From Mycolicibacterium komanii (GTDB taxonomy: Bacteria > Actinomycetota > Actinomycetes > Mycobacteriales > Mycobacteriaceae): DNA of 64,000 nt. This document shows positions 26,543 to 39,943 of the stretch, one piece after another. Under the pieces are notes generated by a model that saw only the letters and a list, made by a program, of their open reading frames with translations, had not been told where the DNA came from and did no database searches. The position numbers and the translations under genes were made by a program. Location: the NCBI RefSeq assembly GCF_001050035.1, contig NZ_CVTA01000065.1, forward strand, positions 169,712 to 233,711. Reading direction: 5' to 3'. Within the stretch, counting starts at the first letter, position 1. Every line of letters begins with the position of its first letter.

Positions 26543-27761
26543 GTGGGTCCCATCCGTCCGTCCATTCCGCATGCGACAACCAGTGTGCCGCCCTGACCGC
26601 GCGTTCGCGCACATCGGCGACGTACGCGTCGTCGTCCAGCGAACCCGTGGCCTCGCCGAGCACGTTGACGTGGCCGATCTTTCGGCCCGGCCGCTCGCCC
26701 TTCCCGTACAGGTGGACCTTGGCGCCGGGCATCCTCGCGAACAGGTGATGCAGCCTCTCGTCCATCGTCATCGCCGGAGCCTCCTGCGCGCCAAGGACAT
26801 TGGCCATGACGGTGACCGGAACGATGGGCGCGGTGTCTCCAAGTGGATAGTCGAGTACCGCGCGCAGGTGCTGTTCGAACTGGCTGGTGTGCGCACCGTC
26901 CATGGTCCAGTGCCCGGAGTTGTGCGGGCGCATCGCGAGCTCGTTGACCAGCAGCGCGCCGTCGACGGTTTCGAACAATTCTACGGCCAACACGCCGACG
27001 ACACCGAGTTCGGAAGCCAGCCGCAGCCCCAATTCACCTGCCGCCGAACGTAACTCGTCATCGAGACCCGGCGCGGGGGCGACCACCTCGACGCAGATGC
27101 CGTCGCGCTGCACGGTCTCCACCACCGGCCACGCGGCGCCCTGCCCGAACGGCGAACGCGCCACCAGAGCCGCGAGTTCGCGCCGCATCGCGACCTTCTC
27201 CTCGACGAGGACCTCCGCCCCGCCGTCCAGATACCGCTGCGCGGCAACCCGTGCCTCGGCGACGTCTCCGGCCAGCGTGACCCCGCGCCCGTCGTAGCCT
27301 CCGCGCACGGTCTTGACGACGACCGGGCCGCCGACCCGCGCCGCGAACGCGTCGACGTCGGCCAGCCTCTCCACCGCCGCGAACCGCGGCACCGGCGCGC
27401 CGAGCGCCTCCAGCCTGCGGCGCATGACCAGCTTGTCCTGGGCGTGCACCAGTGCCGACGGCGGCGGCGCCACGTTGACGCCGTCGGCGAGCAGCTTCTC
27501 CAGCAGCTCTGTCGGCACGTGTTCGTGGTCGAAGGTCAGCGCGTCGGCGCCGGCGGCGACGCGGCGCAGCGCGTCGAGATCGGTGTGTGTGCCCAGCACC
27601 ACATCAGGGCTGACCTGCGCGGCCGGATCACCGGTATCGACGGCGAGCACACGCAGCGTCTGGCCGAGCGCGATCGCGGCCTGATGGGTCATCCGGGCCA
27701 GCTGACCACCGCCGACCATGGCGACCACCGGGGGCCCTTTGGGGTTCTGCGACACGTCCAC
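26535..27761 (-). CDS. purK: N5-carboxyaminoimidazole ribonucleotide synthase
   Basis: 408 residues, ATP-grasp enzyme that carboxylates aminoimidazole ribonucleotide using ATP and bicarbonate. [21 protein letters not shown] at the N-terminus is the PurK signature; [14 protein letters not shown] is the ATP-grasp lysine and glycine loop; [26 protein letters not shown] binds magnesium and substrate. Length is normal. GTG start. First gene of purK-purE. Divergent from the GtrA-like gene with 97 nt between starts. Confidence 0.97.
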   Translation of the reverse strand: MDVSQNPKGPPVVAMVGGGQLARMTHQAAIALGQTLRVLAVDTGDPAAQVSPDVVLGTHTDLDALRRVAAGADALTFDHEHVPTELLEKLLADGVNVAPPPSALVHAQDKLVMRRRLEALGAPVPRFAAVERLADVDAFAARVGGPVVVKTVRGGYDGRGVTLAGDVAEARVAAQRYLDGGAEVLVEEKVAMRRELAALVARSPFGQGAAWPVVETVQRDGICVEVVAPAPGLDDELRSAAGELGLRLASELGVVGVLAVELFETVDGALLVNELAMRPHNSGHWTMDGAHTSQFEQHLRAVLDYPLGDTAPIVPVTVMANVLGAQEAPAMTMDERLHHLFARMPGAKVHLYGKGERPGRKIGHVNVLGEATGSLDDDAYVADVRERAVRAAHWLSHAEWTDGWDPHE

Positions 27762-28490
27762 ATGGTGTCATGACGACCGGTCCGGGTCGGCCCCCGCGTA
27801 CCCACCTCGACCTGCATGGGTACACGTAGGCTGCCGGATTTACGTACACTGCCCTGTTGTGTCCTTTACCGATGCGACGATCGCGCGGCTGCCGAAACCG
27901 GTCCGGCCGTACTTCGAACGGCATCACGAACTCATCAAGTTCGCGATAGTCGGCGCGACGACGTTCATCATCGACACGTCCGTCTTCTACACGCTCAAGC
28001 TCACGGTGCTCGAGCCCAAGCCGGTCACGGCGAAGATCATCGCGGGCATTGTCGCGGTGATCGCGTCCTACATCCTCAATCGCGAGTGGAGCTTCCGCGA
28101 CCGCGGCGGACGCGAGCGTCATCACGAGGCGCTGCTGTTCTTCGGCTTCTCCGGCGTCGGCGTGCTGTTGAGCATGGCACCGCTGTGGTTCTCCAGCTAC
28201 GTGCTGATGTTGCGGGTGCCCGAGGTCAGCCTGACCGTCGAGAACATCTCCGACTTCATCGCTGCCTACATCATCGGCAACCTGCTGCAGATGGCGTTCC
28301 GGTTCTGGGCGTTCCGGCGCTGGGTGTTCCCCGACGAGTTCGGTCGCAACCCCGACAAGGCGGTCGAATCTCTCACCGCGGGCGGGCTCGCCGAGCTCAT
28401 GGAGGACCACCACGAGCACGTCGATCACGTCGACGGCGAGGGGAATGTCACCCCGCTTCGCCGGCCGGGCCGACACGCAGGCAAGGTGAC

Positions 28491-31937
<3,447 letters not shown>

Positions 31938-31941
<4 letters not shown>

Positions 31942-32579
31942 CGCGCGTCGTCCTCGCCTCGGCCTCCTCCGGCCGTCGAAAAGTGTTGCGGCAGGCTGGA
32001 ATCGATCCGCTGATCGTGGTCTCCGGGGTCGACGAGGACGCCGTCGTCGCCGAACTCGACCCGTCGGCGACACCTGCGGAGGTGACGGTGGCACTCGCGA
32101 CGGCCAAGGCCGACGCCGTCGTCGCCGAACTCGATCCGGCCGTCGGCAGGGACTGTGTCGTGATCGGCTGCGACTCCATGCTGCAGCGCGATGGCGCGTT
32201 GGTCGGCAAGCCGGCCTCGGCCGAGACTGCGCTGGACGACTGGCTCCAGATGGCGGGCACCTCCGGCCTGCTGTACACGGGTCACTGCGTGATTCGCCTG
32301 CGCGACAACGAGATTGCGTGCCGACTGGCCGAGGCCACCTCCACCACGGTGCACTTCTCGACGCCGTCGAACGGTGACATCAAGGCCTACGTCGCCAGCG
32401 GGGAGCCCACAGCGGTGGCGGGCGGCTTCACCCTCGACGGTTTGGGCGGCTGGTTCATCGACGGCGTCGAGGGCGACCCGTCCTCGGTGATCGGCATCGG
32501 CCTACCGCTGGTCCGCGGCATGTTCGAGCGTGCCGGGCTGTCGCTGGCCGACCTCTGGCGCGACAACCCGGTCACCTGA
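31938..32579 (+). CDS. maf: Maf-family nucleotide pyrophosphatase
   Basis: 213 residues. Maf proteins remove pyrophosphate from non-canonical or modified nucleotides and affect septation. [17 protein letters not shown] (about residues 5-21) is the phosphate-binding SxSxxR motif, followed by [18 protein letters not shown] and [35 protein letters not shown]. The typical GAYxIQ motif reads AGGFTLDG, as in other actinobacterial members. ATG overlaps the accE5 stop (ATGA); the longer upstream frame lies in accE5. Rv3282 equivalent. Confidence 0.94.
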
Positions 32580-32616
32580 TCCCACGGGATACGCGTGCCT
32601 CGGTAGGCTCGGGTTT

Positions 32617-33504
32617 GTGCCTCTGCCTGCCGATCCAGACCCCGCCCTGCAGTCGTATGCCCATCCCGAACGCCTGGTGACCGCCGACTGGTTGTCGGCG
32701 AACCTGGGCAGACCGGGGCTCGCCATCGTCGAGTCCGACGAGGACGTGCTGCTCTACGACACCGGCCACATCCCGGGTGCGGTCAAGATCGACTGGCACA
32801 CCGACCTCAACGATCCCCACGTGCGCGACTACATCACCGGTGAAGAGTTCGCCGACCTGATGAACCGCAAGGGCATCTCCCGCGACGACACCGTGGTGAT
32901 CTACGGCGACAAGAGCAACTGGTGGGCCGCGTACGCCCTGTGGGTGTTCACGTTGTTCGGCCATCCGGACGTCCGCCTCCTCAACGGGGGGCGTGACCTG
33001 TGGATCTCCGACGGCCGCGAGACCACCCTCGACGTGCCGACCAAGACGAGCTCCGGTTACCCCGTCGTCGAGCGCGACGACGCGCCCATCCGCGCATTCA
33101 AGGAAGACGTGCTCGACGTGCTCGGCCAGGCGCCCCTGATCGACGTCCGCTCACCGCAGGAGTACACCGGCGAGCGCACCCACATGCCCGACTATCCCGA
33201 GGAGGGCGCGCTGCGGGGCGGCCACATCCCCACCGCGCGCTCTATTCCGTGGGCCAAGGCTGCCGACGACAGCGGCCGGTTCCGCAGCCGCGCCGAGCTC
33301 GAGGACCTGTACGGCTTCTTGACGCCCGACGACAAGACGATCGTCTACTGCCGCATCGGCGAGCGCTCGAGCCACACCTGGTTCGTGCTGACGCACCTGC
33401 TGGGACTGCCAGGGGTTCGCAATTACGACGGCTCGTGGACCGAGTGGGGCAACGCCGTGCGGGTCCCGGTGGTCGTAGGGGAATCGCCGGGCGAAGCGCC
33501 ATGA
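32617..33504 (+). CDS. sseA: Thiosulfate sulfurtransferase SseA
   Basis: 295 residues, two rhodanese domains. The first (about 20-140) lacks a catalytic cysteine ([15 protein letters not shown]); the second carries the active loop [12 protein letters not shown] (Cys near residue 245). It transfers sulfane sulfur, and in M. tuberculosis (Rv3283) it has been linked to oxidative stress defence with a SodA-associated complex. GTG start 37 nt behind maf. The downstream SufE-like gene overlaps its stop, which suggests that the two act together in persulfide transfer. Confidence 0.94.
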   Translation: MPLPADPDPALQSYAHPERLVTADWLSANLGRPGLAIVESDEDVLLYDTGHIPGAVKIDWHTDLNDPHVRDYITGEEFADLMNRKGISRDDTVVIYGDKSNWWAAYALWVFTLFGHPDVRLLNGGRDLWISDGRETTLDVPTKTSSGYPVVERDDAPIRAFKEDVLDVLGQAPLIDVRSPQEYTGERTHMPDYPEEGALRGGHIPTARSIPWAKAADDSGRFRSRAELEDLYGFLTPDDKTIVYCRIGERSSHTWFVLTHLLGLPGVRNYDGSWTEWGNAVRVPVVVGESPGEAP

Positions 33505-33911
33505 GCGTGCCGGCCGCACTGGCCGAGGTGGTGTCGGACTTCAGGGAGATGCAGGGACAGGACAAGCTGCAACTGCTCCTGGAGTTCGCGAACGAGCTGC
33601 CGCCGCTGCCCGCCGACCTCGAGGAGGCGGCGATGGAACCGGTTCCCGAATGCCAGTCGCCGCTGTTCCTGCACGTCGACGCCGAGAACCGCGAGCACGT
33701 CCGGCTGTACTTCAGCGCACCCGCCGAAGCCCCAACGACGCGCGGGTTCGCCGCGATCCTGGCCGCGGGACTCGACGACCACTCCGCCGACGAGATTCTC
33801 GCCGTGCCCGACGACTTCTACTCCGAGCTGGGGCTCGCCGCGCTGATCAGCCCGCTGCGGTTGCGTGGGATGTCGGCGATGCTGGCCCGCATCAAGAAGC
33901 GGCTTCGCTGA
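33501..33911 (+). CDS. SufE-like sulfur acceptor
   Basis: 136 residues, Rv3284 equivalent. SufE family: [28 protein letters not shown] at the N-terminus, the active cysteine in [13 protein letters not shown] (Cys51), then [21 protein letters not shown] and [26 protein letters not shown]. It accepts persulfide sulfur from a cysteine desulfurase or, given the overlap with sseA (ATGA), from the rhodanese. It fills the usual SufE length. The long Cys-free remainder fits a single-cysteine relay. Confidence 0.93.
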   Translation: MSVPAALAEVVSDFREMQGQDKLQLLLEFANELPPLPADLEEAAMEPVPECQSPLFLHVDAENREHVRLYFSAPAEAPTTRGFAAILAAGLDDHSADEILAVPDDFYSELGLAALISPLRLRGMSAMLARIKKRLR

Positions 33912-33995
33912 GGCGCTTCCGTCGGTTACCGACGGGTAAGGGACCGGCTCACGGGGACCTCAGAGACGACGCATAAACTTCCCCCAGTTACATTC

Positions 33996-35830
<1,835 letters not shown>

Positions 35831-35832
<2 letters not shown>

Positions 35833-35879
35833 TTTCGGTGCGCAACCGATCGCGCAGCGAGCGTTAGCGCACCGAAATC
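35831..35879. repeat. Intergenic palindrome, TTTCGGTGC family, copy 2
   Basis: GATTTCGGTGCGC (35831-35843) and GCGCACCGAAATC (35867-35879) pair over 13 bp. The loop starts AACCGATCGC and resembles the loops of copies 1 and 3. The first arm overlaps the accA3 stop codon and the second ends 3 nt before the next ATG on the same strand. Confidence 0.7.
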
Positions 35880-35882
35880 GCC

Positions 35883-36212
35883 ATGGAGCCCGTCGAGATC
35901 AACGCCGGCGCTTGGTATTTGCGCGCGCCGCGCGATGACGAACTCATCGACGACGGCCCCGCGCTCGCCGACATGGGTGAGACGGATCCGGGTTACATCA
36001 CGCGCTGCCGCGCGCAGTGGGCCTCCGACACCGCATACACCTGGGCGGTCTGCGAGCCGACCACCGGGGAGATGCTGGCCGAGATCACGCTCGATCCGCA
36101 TGCCGCGTTGCTGCGCACCCGGTGCCGCGAGGGACACGCCGACGCGGCAGCGATCTCCGAACAGTCCGTGCGCCGGTTCGCGACGGGGATGCTGGGCCTC
36201 ACGGTGCGTTGA
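35883..36212 (+). CDS. Small protein resembling the N-terminal half of a GNAT acetyltransferase
   Basis: 109 residues. WYLRAPRDDELIDDGPALADMGETDPGYITRCRAQWASDTAYTWAVCEPTTGEMLAEITLDP resembles the first strands and helices of RimJ-like GNAT proteins, including a beta strand where GE(M/V)LAEI(T/G)L normally leads to the acetyl-CoA loop. The acetyl-CoA-binding R/QxxGxG/A loop is absent, so it is either a degenerate member or a domain fragment. The start follows a palindrome directly, with no clear Shine-Dalgarno sequence. It ends 2 nt before the convergent cytidylyltransferase-like gene. Real expression is uncertain. Confidence 0.55.
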   Translation: MEPVEINAGAWYLRAPRDDELIDDGPALADMGETDPGYITRCRAQWASDTAYTWAVCEPTTGEMLAEITLDPHAALLRTRCREGHADAAAISEQSVRRFATGMLGLTVR

Positions 36213-36214
36213 CG

Positions 36215-36745
36215 TCAGCCGACGTCGATGTCGCGACCCGTCGCCAGATCCGAACAGTCGACCGCCACGACGTCGTCGCGGCCGGCCAGGAACGAGCGTG
36301 CGCCCTCGTCGCCGTGCACCTGCGCCAGCAGTGCGGCCCAGTGCCTGCGGGCGATGACCACCGGATGGCCGGGCGCCTGCCCGTAGCGGGCACGCGCGAG
36401 ACCCGACTCCGAAGCGGTCGCCGCGGCCACTACGCGGCGCACCACGTCGGCACCGACGTCGGGTGTGTCGACGGTGTGGAGCACCGCGAAGTCCGCCTCG
36501 ATCGCCAACAACCCGGCCCGCAGTGAAGCCGACAACCCGTCCGCCCAGGCCTCTGCGAAAACGGCGCGCGCCGGCGGTGGCACCTCGACCATCGCCGCGC
36601 CCAACACCACCACCACATCGTCACATCCGCCGGCGTGCAGCGCGTTCACCGCGGTGTTGAGCCACTCACCTTGCGCCGCAAGCACTTTGGGCATCCCGTA
36701 GCGGGTGCCGGCACCGGCGGCCAGCAACACACCGGCGAGTGTCAC
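36215..36745 (-). CDS. MobA-like nucleotidyltransferase (molybdenum-cofactor cytidylyltransferase type)
   Basis: 176 residues from GTG. LAGVLLAAGAGTRYGMPKVLA is the NTP-transferase signature (LxAGxGxRxGxxK) of the MobA/MocA group. DVVVVLGAA, FAVLHTVDTPDVGADVV (metal-binding Asp region, usually D-x-P) and GQAPGHPVVIARRHWAALL support a cytidylyl- or guanylyltransferase acting on molybdopterin. The start lies 9 nt from a CGGAG; an earlier in-frame codon gives an unlikely Asn/Arg-rich extension. Divergent from the STAS gene across 279 nt. No molybdoenzyme is nearby in the window. Confidence 0.82.
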   Translation of the reverse strand: MTLAGVLLAAGAGTRYGMPKVLAAQGEWLNTAVNALHAGGCDDVVVVLGAAMVEVPPPARAVFAEAWADGLSASLRAGLLAIEADFAVLHTVDTPDVGADVVRRVVAAATASESGLARARYGQAPGHPVVIARRHWAALLAQVHGDEGARSFLAGRDDVVAVDCSDLATGRDIDVG

Positions 36746-37024
36746 GTCACGAGTCTCCGATGTGGATCGAGTTTCGACAAAATTGCCATTTCTCAGCATT
36801 CCGAACGTTCTGACCAGCGGTTACGGTAGCGATTTCGATATTGATTGTGCATGGTCAGTAAGCAGCGTAGGGTTCAATCCAGGTTGAGTTCACAGCCAAG
36901 CTGGAACGTCATCGACGTGCAGGGCAGAACTCCCGCCCATGCTGCGAAGGCTTTGAATACGCAGGGCCCCAAATTTTTGACGTGAACCACAGTACGAATG
37001 ATGCATTCACTGATGGAGTCACAC
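36746..37024. promoter_or_regulatory. Divergent region upstream of the STAS gene
   Basis: 279 nt, noticeably less GC-rich than the flanks (for example CCCAAATTTTTGACG near the STAS gene). I searched for the SigF pattern and did not find a good match on either strand. An ATG at 36998 is an alternative STAS start nine codons earlier. No other gene-like frame is seen. Confidence 0.3.
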
Positions 37025-37468
37025 ATGTCTATTTCTCATTGCACATCCCTTTCCATTGCCGGAGCACAGTCGGTTGAAACACGCGATTGCCACACCGCGC
37101 ATTTCGCCACGCGCCGGCTGACAGCCGACACCGCGATCGTCTCCGCCCACGGTGAGATCGACGCGGCGAACTCCCAGGAGTTCGTCAACTACGCGATGCG
37201 CAACGCCGACGAGCTCGAGCGCCTCGTGATCGATCTGTCAGGCGTCGAATTCTTCGGCACCGCAGGTTTTTCCGCGCTGCACACGCTCAATGTGCGCACT
37301 GCGGGCGAGAAGATCGACTGGGCGTTGGTGCCGAGCACATCGGTCAGCCGGCTGCTGCGGATCTGCGATCCGGATGCTGCGTTGCCCGTCCGCGACAGCG
37401 TTTCGTCGGCGCTCTCTCCCGACGAGCCAAACCGGCCGTTACTGCAACTGGTCCCGGAGTCGCGCTAG
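37025..37468 (+). CDS. STAS-domain protein, putative anti-anti-sigma factor
   Basis: 147 residues. STAS fold: TADTAIVSAHGEIDAANSQEFVNYAMRNADELERLVIDLSGVEFFGTAGFSALHTLN. In anti-anti-sigma factors the residue after D/G in the LSGVxFxDSSG loop is phosphorylated by the RsbW-type kinase; here the loop is FFGTAGF, so Thr79 is the candidate site. The start has GGAG 6 nt upstream. It is convergent with sigF and their coding ends overlap by 30 nt. Binding to the RsbW protein encoded 750 nt away is an inference from the pairing; M. tuberculosis uses the unlinked RsfA and RsfB for this job. Confidence 0.85.
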   Translation: MSISHCTSLSIAGAQSVETRDCHTAHFATRRLTADTAIVSAHGEIDAANSQEFVNYAMRNADELERLVIDLSGVEFFGTAGFSALHTLNVRTAGEKIDWALVPSTSVSRLLRICDPDAALPVRDSVSSALSPDEPNRPLLQLVPESR

Positions 37469-38227
37469 CGATTTCGCGAGCAATCGCGACACGTGCATCT
37501 GCGAGATGCCCACGCGCTCGGCGATCTGCGTCTGGGTGAGCGACTCGAAGAAGCGCAGCAACAACACCGTTCGTTCGCGCTCCGGCAGCGCAGCGAGCAA
37601 GGGCCGCAACGCTTCCCGGTTCTCGATCTGGTCGAGACCGAGGTCGACGTCGCCCAGGGTGTCGGCGATTGCCGGGGCGTCCTCAGTCCCGCTGCCGCCG
37701 CTGTCGATCGACAACGTGTTGTAGGAGCTGCCTGCCACCAGGCCCTCGACGACCTCATCGCGGTCCATGCCCAGCTCCGCGGCCAGCTCCGACGCCGTCG
37801 GGGCGCGGCCGAGCCGCTGGGACAACTCCGCGGTGGCTGCGCCGAGGCGCAGGTGGAGTTCCTTGAGTCGCCGCGGCACCTTCACCGACCAACTGTTGTC
37901 GCGGAAGTGCCGACGGACCTCACCCATGATGGTGGGCACCGCGAACGAAACGAAGTCCGAGCCGGCTTCGACGTCGAACCGGATCACCGCGTTCACCAGT
38001 CCGACGCGGGCCACCTGGACGAGGTCCTCGCGCGGCTCACCGCGCCCGTCGAAGCGACGCGCGATGTGGTCGGCCAACGGTAGACAGCGCTCGACGATGC
38101 GGTCGCGCTGCCGCTGGAATTTCGGCGAGTCCTCCGGCACGTTCTTCAGCTCGCGGAACATGTCGGCGACATCCGCGTACTCAGAGTTCGAACGCGACGA
38201 CGAACCCTGTGACGTCGACGGCGTCAC
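37439..38227 (-). CDS. sigF: RNA polymerase sigma factor SigF
   Basis: 262 residues. Group 3 sigma factor of the SigB/SigF/SigG type for general stress and stationary phase. Region 2: ADHIARRFDGRGEPREDLVQVARVGLVNAVIRFD, FVSFAVPTIMGEVRRHFRDNSWSVKVPRRLKEL. Region 3: GRAPTASELAAELGMDRDEVVEGL. Region 4: LPERERTVLLLRFFESLTQTQIAERVGISQMHVSRLLAKSLARLR. GTG start overlaps the rsbW stop, so production is coupled to its antagonist. Rv3286c equivalent. The upstream continuation of the frame lies in rsbW and is not coding. Confidence 0.96.
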   Translation of the reverse strand: MTPSTSQGSSSRSNSEYADVADMFRELKNVPEDSPKFQRQRDRIVERCLPLADHIARRFDGRGEPREDLVQVARVGLVNAVIRFDVEAGSDFVSFAVPTIMGEVRRHFRDNSWSVKVPRRLKELHLRLGAATAELSQRLGRAPTASELAAELGMDRDEVVEGLVAGSSYNTLSIDSGGSGTEDAPAIADTLGDVDLGLDQIENREALRPLLAALPERERTVLLLRFFESLTQTQIAERVGISQMHVSRLLAKSLARLRDQLQ

Positions 38228-38655
38228 TGCAGCGTCGCTCGTCTCGTCGTCATGGAGATCCCGAACACCTGAGCGTTCTCGGGCCCCTGCCCATTCTCGA
38301 AGGTCTTCACTTCGTCGGTCAGTGAGCTCAGCACGTGCCAGCTGAAGCTTCCCGGCGCCAGAATGTCGGAACTCTTGCACGTCGTGGACGCGTCGATGAC
38401 GACCGCATCCTCGCGTGGGTCGATGACGAGCAGCAGTGTGGAGTTGGGCACCGCGGACCGGATCAGCCTCGTACACGCTTCGTCGACCGCTAGGCGCAGG
38501 TCGGCGACGGCATCGAAGTCCAGATCCTCGAAGGTCGCCACCGCGGCGACCAGGGTGCGCAGAACCGCTAGGTTCTCGAGTTCGGCGGCGACCCGGAGTT
38601 CCACCGACCGCGCGCCGTGCCCGTGCCCATTGTTCTTTTTGGCGACGTCGGCCAT
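38224..38655 (-). CDS. rsbW: Anti-sigma F factor (RsbW/UsfX)
   Basis: 143 residues, GHKL ATPase/serine kinase-type anti-sigma factor that holds SigF inactive. N-box VDEACTRLI (usually DEACTNAI) around residue 58 and SFSWHVLSSLTDEV near 104 fit the fold; the glycine-rich G1 box is weak, as in the mycobacterial UsfX group. GGGAGG lies 4-6 nt before the ATG. Rv3287c equivalent. A SigF-type promoter sits about 30 nt upstream of the ATG, implying feedback control of the rsbW-sigF operon. Confidence 0.93.
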   Translation of the reverse strand: MADVAKKNNGHGHGARSVELRVAAELENLAVLRTLVAAVATFEDLDFDAVADLRLAVDEACTRLIRSAVPNSTLLLVIDPREDAVVIDASTTCKSSDILAPGSFSWHVLSSLTDEVKTFENGQGPENAQVFGISMTTRRATLQ

Positions 38656-38683
38656 TTGACCTCCCGGCAATGTCGAAGCGAGA

Positions 38684-38710
38684 TTACCCCAGGTCGGATC
38701 CCACCTAACC
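38684..38710 (-). promoter_or_regulatory. SigF-type promoter of rsbW-sigF
   Basis: Minus strand GGTTA (-35, 38706-38710), 16 nt, GGGTAA (-10, 38684-38689). The mycobacterial SigF consensus is about GGTTT-N15/17-GGGTA. The expected start is near 38677, 22 nt before the ATG. One of six comparable sites between 38.6 and 45.8 kb. Confidence 0.65.
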
Positions 38711-38741
38711 ACGAGTACTCCGCCTACCCGCGGACGATGAC

Positions 38742-38766
38742 GTGTGCCGCACGCCAGCGCGGGTAT
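38742..38766 (+). promoter_or_regulatory. Weak SigF-like promoter toward topoisomerase IB
   Basis: Plus strand GTGT (38742-38745), 15 nt, GGGTAT (38761-38766): the -10 is perfect but the -35 has one mismatch. It would produce a leader of about 140 nt before the topoisomerase ATG, containing a 27-codon frame and overlapping G/C-run hairpins. Lower confidence than the other sites. Confidence 0.35.
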
Positions 38767-38875
38767 TTACCCCGCCATGGAGAAGGCCCCACCGCGCACG
38801 CGCCCGCTCGAAAGGCGAACACGACTGTGACGAGCGGCGTTTTGATGGCGCGACGAAGTAAGACTTCTCCATGGT

Positions 38876-38905
38876 GGGGGTTCAGTACCCCCCTGCACTC
38901 GGGGG
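38876..38905 (+). promoter_or_regulatory. Mutually exclusive hairpins at the topoisomerase IB ribosome site
   Basis: A GGGGG run (38876-38880), a CCCCCC run (38888-38893) and a second GGGGG run (38901-38905) are spaced by 7 nt loops. The C-run can pair with either G-run. The second G-run lies 6 nt before the ATG at 38912 and is the only Shine-Dalgarno-like element there, so pairing choice could open or close the start. A short frame (38845-38928) runs through this leader. Structure-based inference. Confidence 0.35.
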
Positions 38906-38911
38906 CCAAAC

Positions 38912-39943
38912 ATGCGTCTACGCCGTAGCGTTGTCAGCCGCCCCGGCCTGCGCCGGGTACGTCGCGGCCGCGGGTTCTCCTACGAACACGCCGACGGCAG
39001 CCCGGTCACCGACGAGAAGACCCTGCAGCGCATCAAGGATCTGGTCATCCCACCCGCCTGGAAGAAGGTGTGGATCTGCCCCTACCCCAACGGGCATATC
39101 CAAGCGGTGGGCACCGACGCCGCGGGGCGGCGCCAGTACCTCTACCACCAGAGGTGGCAGGAGGAGCGCAACGAGGAGAAGTTCGACCGCGTCCTGGAGA
39201 TGTCGGCTGCATTGCCCGAGATGCGCAGGAGCATCGCCGCGGATCTTCGCCGTCGCGGGCTGCACCGCGACCGGGTGCTCGCCCTCGCGCTGCACCTGGC
39301 CGACCTCGGATACTTCCGGGCGGGCTCCGAGCAGTACGCCGAGGAGAACAACTCGTACGGCATCGCGACGCTGCTCTGCGAGCACGTCACGCTGCAGCGC
39401 AATGCCATCGAGTTCGACTTCCCCGCCAAGAGCGGCGTGCGGCGCACCCTGCTGATCGACGACCCCGAGGCGGTCCGCTCGATCCGCGCGCTGTTGCGCC
39501 GCCCGGAACGCACCGAGCGGCTGCTGGTGTGCCGCAACGGTTCGGGCTGGATCGACATCCACGCCGACGACCTGAACACCCGGTTCAAGGAACTCGTCGG
39601 CGACCGGTACACGATCAAGGACCTGCGCACCTGGCATGGCACGGTGCTGGCCGCCGCCGCATTCGTGGACGCGGACCCACCCGTCAACAAGACCGTCATC
39701 AAGCGGGTCGAGTCCGCGGTGATGAAGGAGGTCGCCGAGGAACTCGGCAACACGCCCGCGGTGGCCCGTAGCTCGTACGTCGATCCGCGAGTCGTGCAGG
39801 CCTACGAGTCCGAGCTCACGATCGCGGCGGCCGTCAAGCGCGCCGCGAAGGCGAAGACCCTGGCCGACCGCCAGGAGGTGCTCGATCGCAGCACGGCACG
39901 CCTCATCCGCAAAGCGGCGCGTCAGGCGGACGCTCGCAGCTGA
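38912..39943 (+). CDS. DNA topoisomerase IB
   Basis: 343 residues. Eukaryote/poxvirus-type topoisomerase that nicks and religates one strand to relax supercoils of both signs. N-terminal VRRGRGFSYEHADGSPVTDEKTLQRIKDLVIPPAWKKVWICP and GHIQAVGTDAAGRRQYLYH are family hallmarks. Catalytic residues: Arg in RAGSEQYAEENNSYG, Lys nearby, TIKDLRTWHGT (Arg and His), and the nucleophile Tyr in SSYVDPRV (about residue 289). A counterpart has been described in M. smegmatis, while M. tuberculosis lacks it. Its 3' end overlaps the glycosyltransferase gene by 22 nt. Location in a SigF-type cluster suggests a role under stress. Confidence 0.93.
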   Translation: MRLRRSVVSRPGLRRVRRGRGFSYEHADGSPVTDEKTLQRIKDLVIPPAWKKVWICPYPNGHIQAVGTDAAGRRQYLYHQRWQEERNEEKFDRVLEMSAALPEMRRSIAADLRRRGLHRDRVLALALHLADLGYFRAGSEQYAEENNSYGIATLLCEHVTLQRNAIEFDFPAKSGVRRTLLIDDPEAVRSIRALLRRPERTERLLVCRNGSGWIDIHADDLNTRFKELVGDRYTIKDLRTWHGTVLAAAAFVDADPPVNKTVIKRVESAVMKEVAEELGNTPAVARSSYVDPRVVQAYESELTIAAAVKRAAKAKTLADRQEVLDRSTARLIRKAARQADARS

